NCBI GenBank assembly: GCA_013399855.1
Contig: VXAY01002908.1
Coordinates: forward strand, 333,098 to 397,097
Source: Oxyruncus cristatus
Lineage: Eukaryota > Chordata > Aves > Passeriformes > Cotingidae
DNA length: 64,000 bases
Direction: 5' to 3'
Position 1 is the stretch's first letter. Each line of letters begins with the position of its first letter. The notes below the pieces were generated by a model. It searched no databases. It was not told where the DNA came from and worked only from the letters and a program-made list of their open reading frames with translations. The position numbers were made by a program, and so were the translations under genes. Below are positions 52,601 to 63,259 of this stretch, piece after piece.

Positions 52601-55600
52601 CACAGGGTGACCCATCCACTGGGAAGCAGATCCTGGTTTGCTCTTGCAGAGAGAAGGGTCTCTGTCTCTTATCATTCCCTTGCCTTCCCAGTGCTGTGAC
52701 TTGCAGTTAGGCTTGCCAGCCTTGGCAAGGTCAGTGCAGCCCTTTGCCTTCCTAACACCTATGCATTAGCTGTCGCCTTCATGTGGGAAGGCTGGAGGTG
52801 GAAGGGGGTTGTTGCTCTTCAAGAATAACAGGGTTTGGTCTTAATTTGCCCTTGGTCAAAAATACCCTCTTTTCTTACCTATTTTGTTGACAACCATGTT
52901 GTGTGCTGCTGTGCTAGAAGCAATGCTTTCAGTTATGACTTGGGGAAAACGCTGTGGTTGCTAGGGGACAAAAGTGTTAGTATTACCAATATTTATTATT
53001 CAGTCCCCATGGAAACTGTAGTTCTTCAGGGAGTCCTAATTCTCACATTTTTCCTTCCTATGGCAAAGATACCTCTTTAACCATGAAGTTCGGATGATTA
53101 TTTTCTAGAAAAACAAAGGCAAGATCTTCTAGAAAAATGAAGGCAAAGAACTTCCTTTGTGCTCTGGTAGGCTTGACAGATGTCTGTCTTTGGGGAGTTA
53201 CTGATTACTAAGCTGTGTCATGGCTTCCAGTCACGATGGTCTTTGGAGTGTCTAATTTTATTATGGTGATGTTTTATTTTTTTCCCTTCCTCTTTGCTCC
53301 CTGTTTGATTTGTCCTTTTCCCCATTATTGTTATCTTTTTAATTTGCCACATATTTGAATTTGATGAAGAGTTATTTGGTTAACAGTTGGTCTCAGTGAT
53401 CTTAGGGATCTTTTCCAACTTCAGTGATTCTATGATTTGATGGGCAAATGAACTTTACTGTTTTCTGCTAAAAGGTATAACTGTGGCAAAAGCTGTGAGT
53501 ATGGCCCATGGCTGTAAAAGGGACACCATAGTACCTGTTCTTGCAGAGTTTGGGTTCTTCCAATTTTCAGAGGAAAGCTGTTAAAACACAGAGTGATTTA
53601 TTCCTGGTGGGATAGTGAACTCAGTCTTTGGCTTTCTTACAGTGCCTAAAACAGTATGTGGAACTTTTGATTAAAGAAGGTCTAGAAACAGCAATCAGCT
53701 GCCCTGATGCTGCCTGCCCAAAGCGAGGTCATCTGCAAGAAAATGAGGTAGATACACTTTTACTGCAAACAGGGTGTTTTCTTTTCTTTACAGGATGTTT
53801 AAATGTGTCCTGTTCTTTATGTTGTAGCTTCCATTGTTGGCAGGACATTGTTTTAATAATTCACCAAAGGTCAAATATTTTCTCTCTGTTTGTTTAAAAT
53901 TATAGCTGCTCCTAATTAGAAATTTGTCTTTTTTTACTTCCCTCAACAGATTGAATGCATGGTTGCATCAGAAATCATGCAAAGGTATAAGAAGCTACAG
54001 TTTGAAAGAGGTAACACGTATAACTCTACCCATTGAAGGCTGTGAATATGGTATCATTCCAGAACGATCCTATAAATCAGAATCTGTTTCTGGACATGTT
54101 CATGCAGTACCATTGTGCATTAATTGTTTGGTCATCAAAAACAAAAAAAAAAAAAAATCAAAACCAAACCCCAAAAAGTAGTTGTTTCTGTTCTTGCCTG
54201 TGTGATTCCCAGAACTACAGCACTCTGGGAATAAACTGAGGAAAGAAATTGCTATGTAATTTACTGCTATATAACTAAGGGAGGGAATCACTTCTATATT
54301 GAGCTTTACTGTTTGACTACTAGTACTGTAGGGGCTGGGGAGGTAGACTTGACTTCTTTCACAGAGTCAACATTATCTCCTGGGATGGCATCTGGTGCAG
54401 AATTACCAAGCAGTTCTATGTGTAGTGTGTAATGATATAAGCATTAACAAGGTTCATGTTAAGAATATAAGCTGACTGCATGCCTATTGAGATGTGGAAT
54501 GGTGTGGTCATAGAAAACTTAAAGTTTTGCTGAGGGCACAACCCAGCCTAGAAACCACTGAAATAATTTCATTTCTTGTTTAGTTAGTTATATTGTCTTC
54601 AGTGGTCTTTGAAATGTGAAATAACTTACCTGTAAGGAGCCTTCAAAAAAGGGATCTAACTGTGTAAGAGTCTTATGCCATTGTTAATCATGTGGTCACA
54701 TTAGGCAGAGGCCAACTTGAAATAAGAGTCCTAATGGGCAAAAACTCTTTGTAATGGGTTTTACCTGTATAGTATATGCTGTGCTTGACTTGAAGTACAG
54801 CTGAAAAAAAAAATCTCATTCTCAGAACAAGTTTACTTCAGTGAATGAAAGCGAGCTATTAATTCGGACTTGTGAAGCTCACTTTAGTTTGGTGTCTTTA
54901 GTTTGCAAAACAGGCCAGGTTTATGTCTAAGTGGGTAGCATAAATTAAAAGGCTCCTTTTGAAAACTTGTGTCTTCAAAAGCCCTGCCAGCCAACCTCAG
55001 CTGGAATGCATTGTTATAGAAGGCCAGTCTTGTATCCACATTTGAATTTTGTTCTTTCATGTCCCTTTGCAGAAGTGCTTTTGGATCCATGCCGCACTTG
55101 GTGTCCATCCTCTACTTGCCAGGCAGTTTGCCAGCTCCAGGAACCAAGCCCACAGGACCCCCAGCTGGTCCAGTGCAAAGCGTGCGACATAGAGTTCTGC
55201 TCTGCTTGCAAATCTAATTGGCATCCAGGTCAAGGCTGTCAAGAGAACATGCCAATCTCTTTTCTTCCAGGAGAAACAAGGTAAAGTATTGCAAAAGATC
55301 AAGTATTTAGAAACTAAACACTCAATTATTGAACAAATCGGATTATGAATAGTAAAGAGGCATTTTCCTGATGTTTTGTTCTAAAGCTGTTTCCTTTTCT
55401 TAGTCATTCCTGTTCTTTTAATGCCATATTCCAAAACTGAATAGCTCTTGGCAGCCTTGCTCTTTACCGCCATTCCCAGCAAAGCACAAAGGAACTACTT
55501 GGGCCTTTGGCCTTTTGCCCCAGTGGGAAAATATGACATCCAGGCAGCTCATGAGCTTCCTTGAAAGAAGATCTTGTTACTGCTCCTCTCCTGGACAATG

Positions 55601-58600
55601 TGAGGGTCAGGAACGTCATGCCAGACAGTGATTTTTAGGATGCCCTGTCAATCATCCTAATCACTGCACGCTTGGCCCATGATCTTAAGTTTTGTTTCAA
55701 GCAGTTTCCCATGGCATAGTGACAGCCATCGAATAAGAAAGGTTGTTGTGCATGTGTTCCACTTCACGTTTGGGCTTTTTCAAAGGTTGCATCGCAGGTC
55801 AAGACGTCATTAAAACCCTGCCCAGCCTTGGACTTAGTTACTCATAACTTGTCTTCTTTCAAGCTTGACTGTAACAGATGACTAGCTAGAATGCTGTGAT
55901 GACAATTTCCTGGTCAAATATACTAACTTTTGCCCATGCTTTTGTGTATGCTTGACAAGAACTGAAGTTTGCTAAATTTCATGGCAAGGTAAAAAATTGT
56001 TATCTATTTTTGCTTAGTATTTTTGTTGCTCTTAGTTAATTATTTCATGCTTTATTTTTTACTTCACTGAGTAAAGTTGATTTTTTAAGTTATTTTGGAG
56101 CATAATGGGCTGGTAGAAGCTTGTGCTACAATACATTTGGAGTTTCATATACATCTTATCGATACAAAGCGGTTTTCTCTAATACAGTTGATCCTAGTAT
56201 AAGTAATTAGTGTGTGTCCTTTTATCCTACTGGGTAAACCAATCAAGTGTCAGTCCTGTTTTCCAGCAAACTGTTGATTCCCTATCATTTATTCTTGTAT
56301 ATCCACTGGCAGTTGCTGCAGGAATTGTCATTTCTTAAGGTACATTTTAGTTACTAGTGTGCATAAAACCTGCATACAGTGGAAAGATCCCCAAGGGAAA
56401 TAAATGTTCTTACAGTGTTTCAACAATCCTCTGTGTTGTGCCTACTATATGAGGCGACATCTGTGTTTTTGCACAGTTTTGTAAGACAAGAAGAGTTGGT
56501 GCTAATCCTAACTCGTGAACAGTGACTTGTTAGGACTGTGTCAACAGAGACAGAGATCAACTCAGGAAGAATAACATGCCCCCAAAACCTTATGGTTCTT
56601 TATTTATGGGGAAATTCCTAGGGAGGATCCTCAAGGAGGGCAGAGACAAGTAACCTCTCCCTGGTGCCCAATCCAAAGGAATGTGGTCTGGGCCTATTGT
56701 GCAATCGAGGAATTGTTCCCTTTTCTGAGAAAGAAGGGAGAAAAAAGGAAAATGACCTAGAGGTACAAAACACTTAGGTGTGAACTAGCTGCTCATCTGA
56801 TACATTCCCAGAGAAAACAGTTTAATATCTATTCTATTCGTATCACTAGATAACAAAAATAGTTGGTAAAATATGTGGTAGAGAAAATATCCTAACTTTT
56901 ATGTAGGCATTGTAGTCTTTAAACATCTTTTCCAGAGATATACTTGAAAAATAGTGTATAGCCAAAATATCTGAATAATAAAACTCAGTTTAATACCTGA
57001 ATCTCCAGTAAGTTGTCTTTTTTTTTTTAACAAAAAAGCAGGCTTGCTTTTGTAGCACAGTTCTTAGACAGTCTTCTTTAAACTCACAGTGCCACACATA
57101 TTATTAATTTCTCACTCTCTCCCACAGTTCAGTTTTTAAAATGGAAGATGACAATGCTCCAATCAAACGCTGTCCAAAGTGTAAAGTTTACATTGAAAGA
57201 GATGAAGGCTGTGCCCAAATGATGTGTAAGAATTGCAAACATGCCTTTTGCTGGTACTGTCTGGAGTCTCTTGATGTGAGTATATGCCATGCACTCTGGC
57301 TCTCAGAAGCCTAGAATTTCATTGCTTTGCCACGTGGTTGTCTCTTTAGTGAATTAAATAAATAGCTCACTAGCTTTTTGCCATAACCCACCAGAGCTGT
57401 TGCTGGAAACTTGATAAGATTTGTATGCTCTGTTGTACTTGTCTGACCTGTGTTATCTTAGCATTTTGTCTGTGTGAGTCAGTAAATAATTATTAAAAAG
57501 TAAAATTTTATGGCAATAATCTGTTTACAATCTTTATATGGTAACTAACATAGAGGAGGGGCATTGCTTTTTTTTCATTAGTTATTTTTCAATGGTGCTC
57601 TTCTTGAAGGAGATACAGGATAAATGTAGCAATGCTGTTAGTCTGAGGATGTTTTAACAGACAAACTAGATTTGGTGTGTCACTAACAGTCAAATTTGTT
57701 TACTATTCGTTGTATTCTGTGGGACAAGAAATAGATCTGACATAGGAAAAAGAATACAATACTCTCCCAACACCAGGAATTTATTAGTCTATAAGCTGTT
57801 GCTGTCCTATGTTTGTTTTTTTAAAATCAGCTTGTTATCATGTCCAAGGATCAGAGTATATACAACATCTGTTTCCATGTTATCAGTTTTACTTTATAGC
57901 ATTGTTAACAATACAAAGGAAGTTAGGTTCCCGAAAGCTACTCTGACAACTCAAATCCTGTGGTTGTCCTCTTTGAATACTTTAATAATAGTCCTGAAGT
58001 CACAGGCTTCTCACATGCTCAAATAAAAAATGGCATTCCCTTGGTACTAGGCTTGCTGTCTTGGCTTGTTTGTGAGAGGATGGCAGGACTGATAGGGACA
58101 TAATGTCTCAAAAGTCTGTATTGTCTTTCTTCTATTCTTCAACTAGTGAAAGTAATCAACTTTGGGAGGTCTGCAGTACAAGTATTCATTTTCCTTTGTT
58201 CTTTCTCTATGTGTGTAAAATATGTGCAATAGTCAGCTTATCTTCTTGGATATTCTTGCTAAACTCCATGCTAGCATTTAAATATGCAGCTTGAGAGCCT
58301 TTGGGAGAAGAATTCACTATATATCTATAACTGTAAAAAAAGTGCTTGGAAAGGTTAGACCTCACCATATCCACCTGCTTTTATCTTCCTGTATAATTCC
58401 TGGGTTTAGGTTCTCAGGATATGGTATTTTGTGACTTGAACTGCTGTTTATTGCCTACATTCTCATTTAATATTTTGTAGGATGATTTTCTCCTTATACA
58501 TTATGACAAAGGACCTTGTCGAAACAAGCTGGGTCACTCCAGGGCATCTGTTATCTGGCACAGGACACAGGTAAAGCTCAGACCTTTAAAAGCTCTGTAC

Positions 58601-61583
58601 AGGTCTACTGCTGTCATAGTGTCTTTGTTTGCTTTACTCATTTTACACCTTAGGGTACAATTCTGTGCCAAATGGTGACTGGTTTTCATAGCAGATTTAA
58701 AGAGGGTAGTAGCTTGGAGAGGAATGATTAGTTCTTCTGGAGAGGACGCTCCTTGACAAAAAGCCACTGAGAATGAGAAAAGGTACATTTGCAGAGCCAC
58801 TTTAGTGCCAGTCCCGATATGTTCTCACTGAACTTGGAGGACAAACTAGGTTGCCACCATCCATATTATTAACAGGAAAGCTCTTCTTGCAAGGGATCTT
58901 TAGGTCTGGATCCAGAACTGGCAAGGAATCAGCCTGAATAGTCTGTATATTGCTATGGACTCCATTTGACTCATTCATGTAGGTTGGATAGAAAGTAACC
59001 CTGAAGGCTTATCAGCAGTTTCAAATACAGATTCAAATTGACAATTGCAAAGAGTGTGGGAATAGCTCTTGTAGTCTAGATTCAGTGTTGCTGGACCCAG
59101 CAGGAATGTAGTATAAATGCTAATGTGTGATTTGGTCCAATCTACTGCCTTTACAGTCACTTCAGAGAGCTGGAGACATCCATGTTTCTGAGTCACATCT
59201 TCCTAAACTGTGTACCTGTAAAAAGCTACCTTAGCTTGAGACGAAGTACTTTTCTTGACGTACAGATTTCTTTCCAGTTGAGCGTAAGCCCCGAGTCTAT
59301 AGAATGACCCTCAAGTCTGGACAAACAGCTAAGCTGAAATAAAAGGAGAAAGGTCTCACCTTTCTCCTTCCACATGCACCACTGGGTGCCCAAGCTATGG
59401 ACTGGGTTTTGCTTGGCTTAGCCATTGGTATCTTAGGAAGTGTGTGGGTACATTAAGCTTACTTGGTACACCTGTAATATGAGGCAATTAATCTGATAGT
59501 TGGAATCTGTTCTAAGCCACTGCAGTTTGTGCAAATATGTTTAATACACAGTATGTTTAATCAGGTCATTGTTGAGAAAGGAAGTGATCATTCTCTAGCA
59601 ATCAGGATATAATTCTGCTAAACCCACTAAAGCCAAATCAACACTGCAATTGTTTCCTTGTGTTAAGTTTCTTTGACTAAGTTGTTTATTCTTAGATTTA
59701 CCCAAAGTAAATTGAGGTGAGCCTTTGATTTATTGTTTGTGGGTTTAAAATAATATTGGTTTTGGCCAGAGGAAATGACTTGATGCTGAGTAAGGCAGCA
59801 ATTTCTTCGGAAGGCGAACAACCAAGTGGAAAATAAATAAGTAATACTCAGCAGTCAGTTTTATTTAAAAACAAACAGATGAAAACCACACCATTTCTAA
59901 AAAAAAACCCGCAAAACCCCAACCAAACAAAAAGAAAACTAACACAACAAACAAAATGAAACTTGATGATTTTTTTGATGGCATATTGAGGCTGAAAGGA
60001 AGGTGTAAATAGATATTTAATATTGATTACTAGTAGCCAATTTGGTCCATTGAATTGCTAACTTCTAGCATGGCTCTGTCTGACCGCTGCACTTGACCTG
60101 GGCTGCAGAGAGCTAGAGAAGGGCATGCTGTCTCCAAAAAGCAACATGGCAATAGTTGAAGCTCTTGTTTTTTTAAAGATGAGAATTTAGTTTTGGTTTA
60201 TATCAGTGGGAGATAATGCAAAGATTAGTAAAGGGAAGTTGCAGCTGATTGTCAGTGCCACCAAAAAAAAAAAAAAAAAAGTTATGAAACGTGCCCACCT
60301 CTGGAGCTGAAAAAGAAGTTGCTCTTGGGAAGAAATAAACTTGTTAGGGCAAGGAGGTTCCAGCTGCATATCCCTGGACAGCCATAATGCAGGAGTGCCG
60401 GAGCTGGGGTTGGTGAGCGCTGTCCCACAGCGCCATCTCCCGCAGCCACCCTGCCCTCTCACCCTGCCGGAATTCCCGGAGTGGAGTGATGGCAAAACGA
60501 TGTGCAAGGTAATCAGAATGCGAAATTGCCCGTGGCCAGCAAAAGTGCTAGTGGATCGTCCCATCTCTGCCATGGCCAATTAAAATGTTTATAGCTAATT
60601 GGAGTGGTGTACCTATACTTAGAAGAATTCATAATGAATGCTGCACTCTTAATTTCATTTTGCCTTCTGTTGTGAGGTTTTGCTAGCAAATTAGCATTCC
60701 ACTCCTGCCTTCATTATTCAAAATTATTCACAGGCACTCTTATGTGAATAAATCTAAATTATTTTCTCAAATAATTTGTTAGCATGTTGTTGCAGCATCA
60801 CTCTTACAGCTGCCTATGGCAAATGGGGAACTTTCTCAGGCAATGAACCTGAACTTTAATGTTTTTCTAAATAATTTTCTAAAGTTCAGCTTTGTAAAAA
60901 TTATTAGTTTGGCACACTGACAGGATGGGTAAGTCTGTGGTCCTCTTCCCATGCTAGGAAGAGGGCAATTAATAAATGTCAATGAAAAAATGCTTTTAGA
61001 AAGAGTTAGTTCATGTCCCCTGAAGCAACAGGATGAGCTTAGGTCTGGCTGCAGAAAGCCATTGCATATGCAAAGTCCTCCTATAGTCTGTAGTGTTTGT
61101 AGTCTGTGACTGAAATTCCTAAGCTTTTGAGTAGTCGTTTGCTTCATTTGTTGTTTGAGATATGAGAAAACTCAAAAAGGCAAACAGCCATCTGCATCAC
61201 TTTTTGCGATGGAACCGATTTGTGTGGTGTGTTTCTGACTGGAGCCGTGAAACATGAACATTCTGCTTTCCCTCGCATTTACTGGTCACAGGAGCTGACT
61301 GTAGTGTACACCTGGGGCGAGTCCTGACTCTGGCAAGGTCAGTGGCATTTGCTGAGGTCTTTTTGACAGACACTGAGGATGCACTGGTGTTGGCAGACAC
61401 AGAATCTAGGCAATGCTGTTCCTGATACAATGTTATCCCTTTTTCTTGCAGGTGGTAGGAATTTTTGCAGGATTTGGTCTTCTACTTTTGGTGGCCTCTC
61501 CTTTCCTTCTACTTGCTACACCATTTGTTCTGTGCTGCAAGTGCAAATGTAATAAAGGAGATGATGACCCTCTACCTACCTAG
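37564..61583 (+). CDS. RNF144A: RNF144A, RBR-type E3 ubiquitin-protein ligase (seven coding exons joined)
   Basis: Joining 37564-37698, 53643-53747, 53950-54010, 55073-55280, 57128-57275, 58481-58570 and 61452-61583 gives a 292-residue protein. I recognise it as RNF144A from long identical stretches and from its domain order. Visible domains: an atypical RING1 with Cys20, 23, 38, 40, 43, 46, 65 and 70; an IBR zinc domain with Cys111, 116, 135, 138, 143, 146, His151 and Cys156; RING2 with Cys185, 188, 198, 203, 206, 211 and 214; a C-terminal transmembrane helix about 250-276 with a GxxxG motif (Gly252/Gly256); and a short Cys/Lys tail. Family knowledge: RBR ligases take ubiquitin from an E2 through RING1 and form a thioester on a RING2 cysteine, here Cys198. 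RNF144A is reported as p53-inducible and to target DNA-PKcs, with the helix anchoring it to membranes and supporting self-association. All splice sites are canonical and no break or frameshift is seen. RNF144B is the main alternative; the TM and tail sequence favour 144A. Confidence 0.97.
37699..38017 (+). other. RNF144A intron after coding exon 1, first part
   Basis: Intronic sequence, T- and G-rich towards its end (GGGGGGTTTTTTGG near 37977), running straight into a CR1 3' end. Confidence 0.7.
38018..39294 (-). mobile_element. CR1 LINE 3' part with RT remnant
   Basis: The 3' terminus is at 38018 (reverse complement of TTGGAAGGGA...). Minus-strand blocks are [13 protein letters not shown] and [19 protein letters not shown] (RT, 39.25-38.92 kb), [19 protein letters not shown] (38.9-38.75 kb) and [17 protein letters not shown] (38.58-38.53 kb), in CR1 order. 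Frameshifted and 5'-truncated within RT. It sits only 320 bp inside the large RNF144A intron. Confidence 0.92.
39295..41608 (+). other. RNF144A intron, nothing recognised
   Basis: AT-rich intronic sequence with poly-T runs near 39750. No exon or mobile element seen. Confidence 0.55.
41609..41656. repeat. Near-perfect hairpin (22-nt arms, 5-nt loop)
   Basis: The left arm 41609-41630 (core ACCTCGAGCAA) pairs with the right arm 41636-41656 (core TTGCTCGAGGT) through 21 base pairs, with one C-A mismatch (41615/41650) and one bulged A (41627); the loop is TTGTT. It contains an XhoI-type CTCGAG palindrome in each arm. It is in intron 2 of the gene model. It could be a small-RNA precursor, a foldback element relic or a protein-binding palindrome. 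Confidence 0.7.
41657..46334 (+). other. RNF144A intron, nothing recognised
   Basis: AT-rich intron. A 138-codon open frame at 43288-43704 has no recognisable motif and no matching splice context. Confidence 0.5.
46335..46796 (+). mobile_element. CR1 LINE with internal deletion: endonuclease piece joined to 3' UTR
   Basis: 46360-46495 encodes an endonuclease-domain remnant ([20 protein letters not shown], ending CHREPDQE) that I match to the CR1 GICYRPPDQE region. About 20 bp on, the sequence is CR1 3' UTR (TTTTACAAGGGCATGTAGTG; GTGAGGGTGGTGAGGCACTG; CATCTTTAAGGTGTGTCCCA). The whole RT domain is missing, so this copy has an internal deletion as well as 5' truncation. Plus orientation. Confidence 0.85.
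46797..47060 (+). other. RNF144A intron, between CR1 and LTR
   Basis: Unrecognised intronic sequence ending in the 5-bp duplication CTATT (47056-47060). Confidence 0.5.
47088..47631. other. Assembly gap (544 N)
   Basis: A run of N inside the second LTR copy, covering the poly-T and GC-rich part of the LTR that is present in copy 1. Frames drawn across it are artefacts. Confidence 0.97.
47633..47707 (+). promoter_or_regulatory. Two CTCF-like motifs in LTR copy 2
   Basis: CAGCGCCTCCTGTCGGCCA (47633-47651) and CAGCACCCCCTGCTGAC (47691-47707). Here the first motif keeps its CpG and the second has lost it, the reverse of copy 1. Motif resemblance only. Confidence 0.45.
47992..52261 (+). other. 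RNF144A intron, nothing recognised
   Basis: AT-rich intronic sequence with short TA tracts (48640, 50445-50475). A 139-codon frame at 50031-50450 and a 114-codon frame at 49081-49425 (minus) show no protein motif. Confidence 0.5.
52262..52323 (+). repeat. 62-bp direct duplication, copy A
   Basis: Shares GCCAGCCTTGGCAAGGTCAG and flanking bases with 52691-52752, 3 differences in 62 positions, spaced exactly 429 bp. Confidence 0.85.
52691..52752 (+). repeat. 62-bp direct duplication, copy B
   Basis: Second copy of 52262-52323. Just before it, CTTGCCTTCCCAGTGCTG at 52678-52695 repeats part of the end of copy A again. Confidence 0.85.
53103..53151. repeat. Tandem duplication, about 24-bp unit
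   Basis: TTCTAGAAAAACAAAGGCAA is followed directly by TTCTAGAAAAATGAAGGCAA. Confidence 0.7.
53385..53438 (+). mobile_element. CR1 LINE 3'-end fragment
   Basis: GTTGGTCTCAGTGATCTTAG, GGATCTTTTCCAACTTCAGT and GATTCTATGATTTGATG form the CR1 3' terminus in plus orientation, about 200 bp before coding exon 2. Confidence 0.9.
53643..53747 (+). CDS. RNF144A: RNF144A coding exon 2 (residues 46-80, end of RING1)
   Basis: The acceptor AG is at 53641-53642 and the donor GTAGAT starts at 53748. The 105-nt exon is phase 0 at both ends. It opens with the RING1 Cys46 and carries the last pair of RING1 ligands, Cys65 and Cys70, in the SCPDAAC segment. It lies almost 16 kb from the previous coding exon and only 202 bp from the next. 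Confidence 0.96.
53950..54010 (+). CDS. RNF144A: RNF144A coding exon 3 (residues 81-100 plus one base)
   Basis: This 61-nt micro-exon has its acceptor AG at 53948-53949 and donor GTAACA at 54011. It encodes the linker helix between RING1 and the IBR domain (starts [10 protein letters not shown], ends QFER) and leaves a single G in phase 1. Read as continuous DNA the frame runs on into intron and gives a meaningless tail. The correct splice to 55073 is fixed by the completed Glu codon. Confidence 0.95.
54011..55072 (+). other. RNF144A intron 3
   Basis: Contains a poly-A run (54143) and unrecognised sequence. Confidence 0.75.
55073..55280 (+). CDS. RNF144A: RNF144A coding exon 4 (residues 101-169, IBR domain)
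   Basis: The acceptor AG is at 55071-55072 and the donor GTAAAG at 55281. The exon holds all eight IBR ligands in the spacing C-x4-C-x18-C-x2-C-x4-C-x2-C-x4-H-x4-C (Cys111 to Cys156). The segment between the second and third ligands (about residues 120-134) is the part that differs most from the human protein as I remember it. The exon ends in phase 2 within a Ser codon. Confidence 0.95.
55281..57127 (+). other. RNF144A intron 4
   Basis: No exon or mobile element recognised. The stretch 55440-55830 is somewhat GC-richer than its surroundings and could be an old repeat that I cannot name. Confidence 0.7.
57128..57275 (+). CDS. RNF144A: RNF144A coding exon 5 (residues 170-219, RING2 with catalytic cysteine)
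   Basis: The acceptor CACAG ends at 57127. A second AG at 57131-57132 would break the frame and was rejected. The exon encodes the IBR-RING2 linker and RING2, including [20 protein letters not shown], in which Cys198 matches the catalytic cysteine of the family, then Cys203, 206, 211 and 214. The donor GTGAGT follows at 57276 in phase 0. This is the most strongly conserved part of the protein. Confidence 0.96.
57276..58480 (+). other. RNF144A intron 5
   Basis: AT-rich, no feature recognised. Confidence 0.75.
58481..58570 (+). CDS. RNF144A: RNF144A coding exon 6 (residues 220-249)
   Basis: The exon is 90 nt, phase 0 at both ends, with acceptor TTTTGTAG before 58481 and donor GTAAAG at 58571. 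It encodes the segment from Asp220 to Gln249 ([16 protein letters not shown] and following) that links RING2 to the membrane helix, including Cys232 and several His residues close to the last zinc site. Confidence 0.96.
58571..61451 (+). other. RNF144A intron 6
   Basis: Contains an A/C-rich low-complexity block (59880-59960), a poly-A run (60263-60281), a CpG-bearing patch (about 60390-60560) and an AT-rich, TAATT-containing stretch (60570-60790). No mobile element recognised. Confidence 0.7.
60428..60445 (+). promoter_or_regulatory. Possible CTCF-like motif in intron 6
   Basis: CAGCGCCATCTCCCGCAG resembles the AGCGCC(C/A)(C/T)CT core of CTCF sites and lies in the only CpG-rich patch of the intron. 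Weak, motif only. Confidence 0.3.
61452..61583 (+). CDS. RNF144A: RNF144A coding exon 7 (residues 250-292, transmembrane helix and stop)
   Basis: The acceptor TTGCAG ends at 61451 and the stop TAG is at 61581-61583. It encodes one long hydrophobic helix (about residues 250-276) starting VVGIFAGFG, which contains GxxxG, then a Cys/Lys-rich juxtamembrane stretch and an acidic DDDPLPT end. Family knowledge: this helix gives the endomembrane or plasma-membrane location and promotes self-association and ligase activity. An AATAAA at 61551 lies inside the coding sequence and is not expected to be used. Confidence 0.96.
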   Translation: MVGIFAGFGLLLLVASPFLLLATPFVLCCKCKCNKGDDDPLPT

Positions 61584-62667
61584 ACTGGGAAAAGATTGGA
61601 CTCATTACAACATGTGTTTTTATTTTATTGTGCTGTTATGTTTCTCTCTTGCACTTACGTTGCTGTAGCCTTACTTGCCCCATTCTGCTTTTCATTGACA
61701 CACAGTCTTGGTTCCAGGAACTGTTGTTACTACTGTTATATAGATCACTTGATAATAGACAAGGAGGGTAACAGAAGGCAAGTTTGGTGCTAAAGGGAAA
61801 CCATGGACCTGGGTTGTTATCTGAAATGAAGAGATGACACTGCTAAAAATAATGCAAAAAGTTGGTGCTGCCCTGCTGTACTGAACTGTACTGAACAACA
61901 TCAGCAAAACAAGCTGAAAAAGCATACAAATACAAACTTCTGCATATCTGTTCTCTTCCAGATTTGGTGTCTTATTCCTGTATGTATTTAAGTTGCCTAT
62001 CATTTAAATCAGATAGTCAACTTAGTGTGATTTTTTTTTTTATGTTTATTACACATTGTTTTTGTTAAAGCCATCACAATGTCCTTTCTAGTACCTATTC
62101 TTTCAAGTATAACAAAATTAGTAAGGTGCATATAGGCCATCCTATGCCTTTCTTGAAATTTGAGGAGGGTTAGAGGGGCAAAGTTCGTCCTACTGCCTTC
62201 CACAAATTTTGTAAAGTCTTATAAGAAATTTGTTTTTTTAAAAGCTACATTTTAAAATTAATTAATGAAGCTGTAAGGTTGAGTGGTGACACAAACCTGC
62301 TATCTAATCAAGGTTCTTTTAAAAATGCATTGATGGTATTGATTACCACTGGACCACTAGTGTTTTTCTGAATTGTTTTTTTTTGCTGTTTAGGATTCTG
62401 CTACACTTATAGGGCTACATAACTTCTAATCCAGGTATCTTAATCTTTTTATAGATACATAGATATATATATATAATCCTATTTAAACCAAATGTGTAAA
62501 TAGCTGTGCTGTTGAAATATTTTGGAAGTTCAGGATATATTGCTTCTGACTTTAGGGCAATTATTAAAAAATACAGGACTAACTTTAGTATTTAGCAGAC
62601 TCTTGGGTTACCAATGAATCTTTCCTATTAAATATAAAAATACATCATGGTTATCCCTGTAGTTAAT

Positions 62668-62673
62668 AATAAA
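62668..62673 (+). terminator. Proximal candidate poly(A) signal AATAAA
   Basis: AATAAA within TTAATAATAAAATGTCTGGG, followed about 25 nt later by T/G-rich sequence. It would give a shorter RNF144A mRNA. Confidence 0.5.
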
Positions 62674-63259
62674 ATGTCTGGGATCTATGTGGAAGTTGTA
62701 CTTTACATTTAAACTACTTAGCCAATTTCAGAGTTAATATTGTATGATATGTGGTGTATTGTGTTAATAACAATACTGTAACAAAATAAGTTTTTATTTG
62801 AAAAATAATCATTTGATAGTTTTGCAGTATTCAGTGCTGTGTTTTCAGGGTAGTAAAGTGTGCTAGCCAACATCATTGTGGTTCCTCTTTAGAAATATTT
62901 TGTTGAAAACCATTTTGCTTTGATTTTAAAGCCTACAAGAATTTGACTGGTAACTTCTTGATATGAAACATGAAGCACCTGAAACAATGTGTATGTCTGT
63001 AGTACTGAAGGAAAACATTCTTTCGAGTGGCTTATGGACTGAAGTCTGATGGCATTTTTTTCATCATCGTTTAGTTCTGTGCATTAGCAGTGTACTGAGG
63101 TTGATGGATATCTTGAAGCCAGAATAACTTTACACTGAAAATGTCTTAAGACCCTTAAATACAACTGCTCATGTCTGCTGTCACAGGCTGGGAATGTGTT
63201 TTCATAGCTCAAGTGTAAAAAATTATTTTTTATCTTTTGTTTTACACTGTCCATCTGTT

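Noticed and set aside
53924..54181. Continuous 85-codon frame through RNF144A coding exon 3
   Set aside because: Only 53950-54010 is exon; the rest is intron read-through ending in a poly-Lys run.
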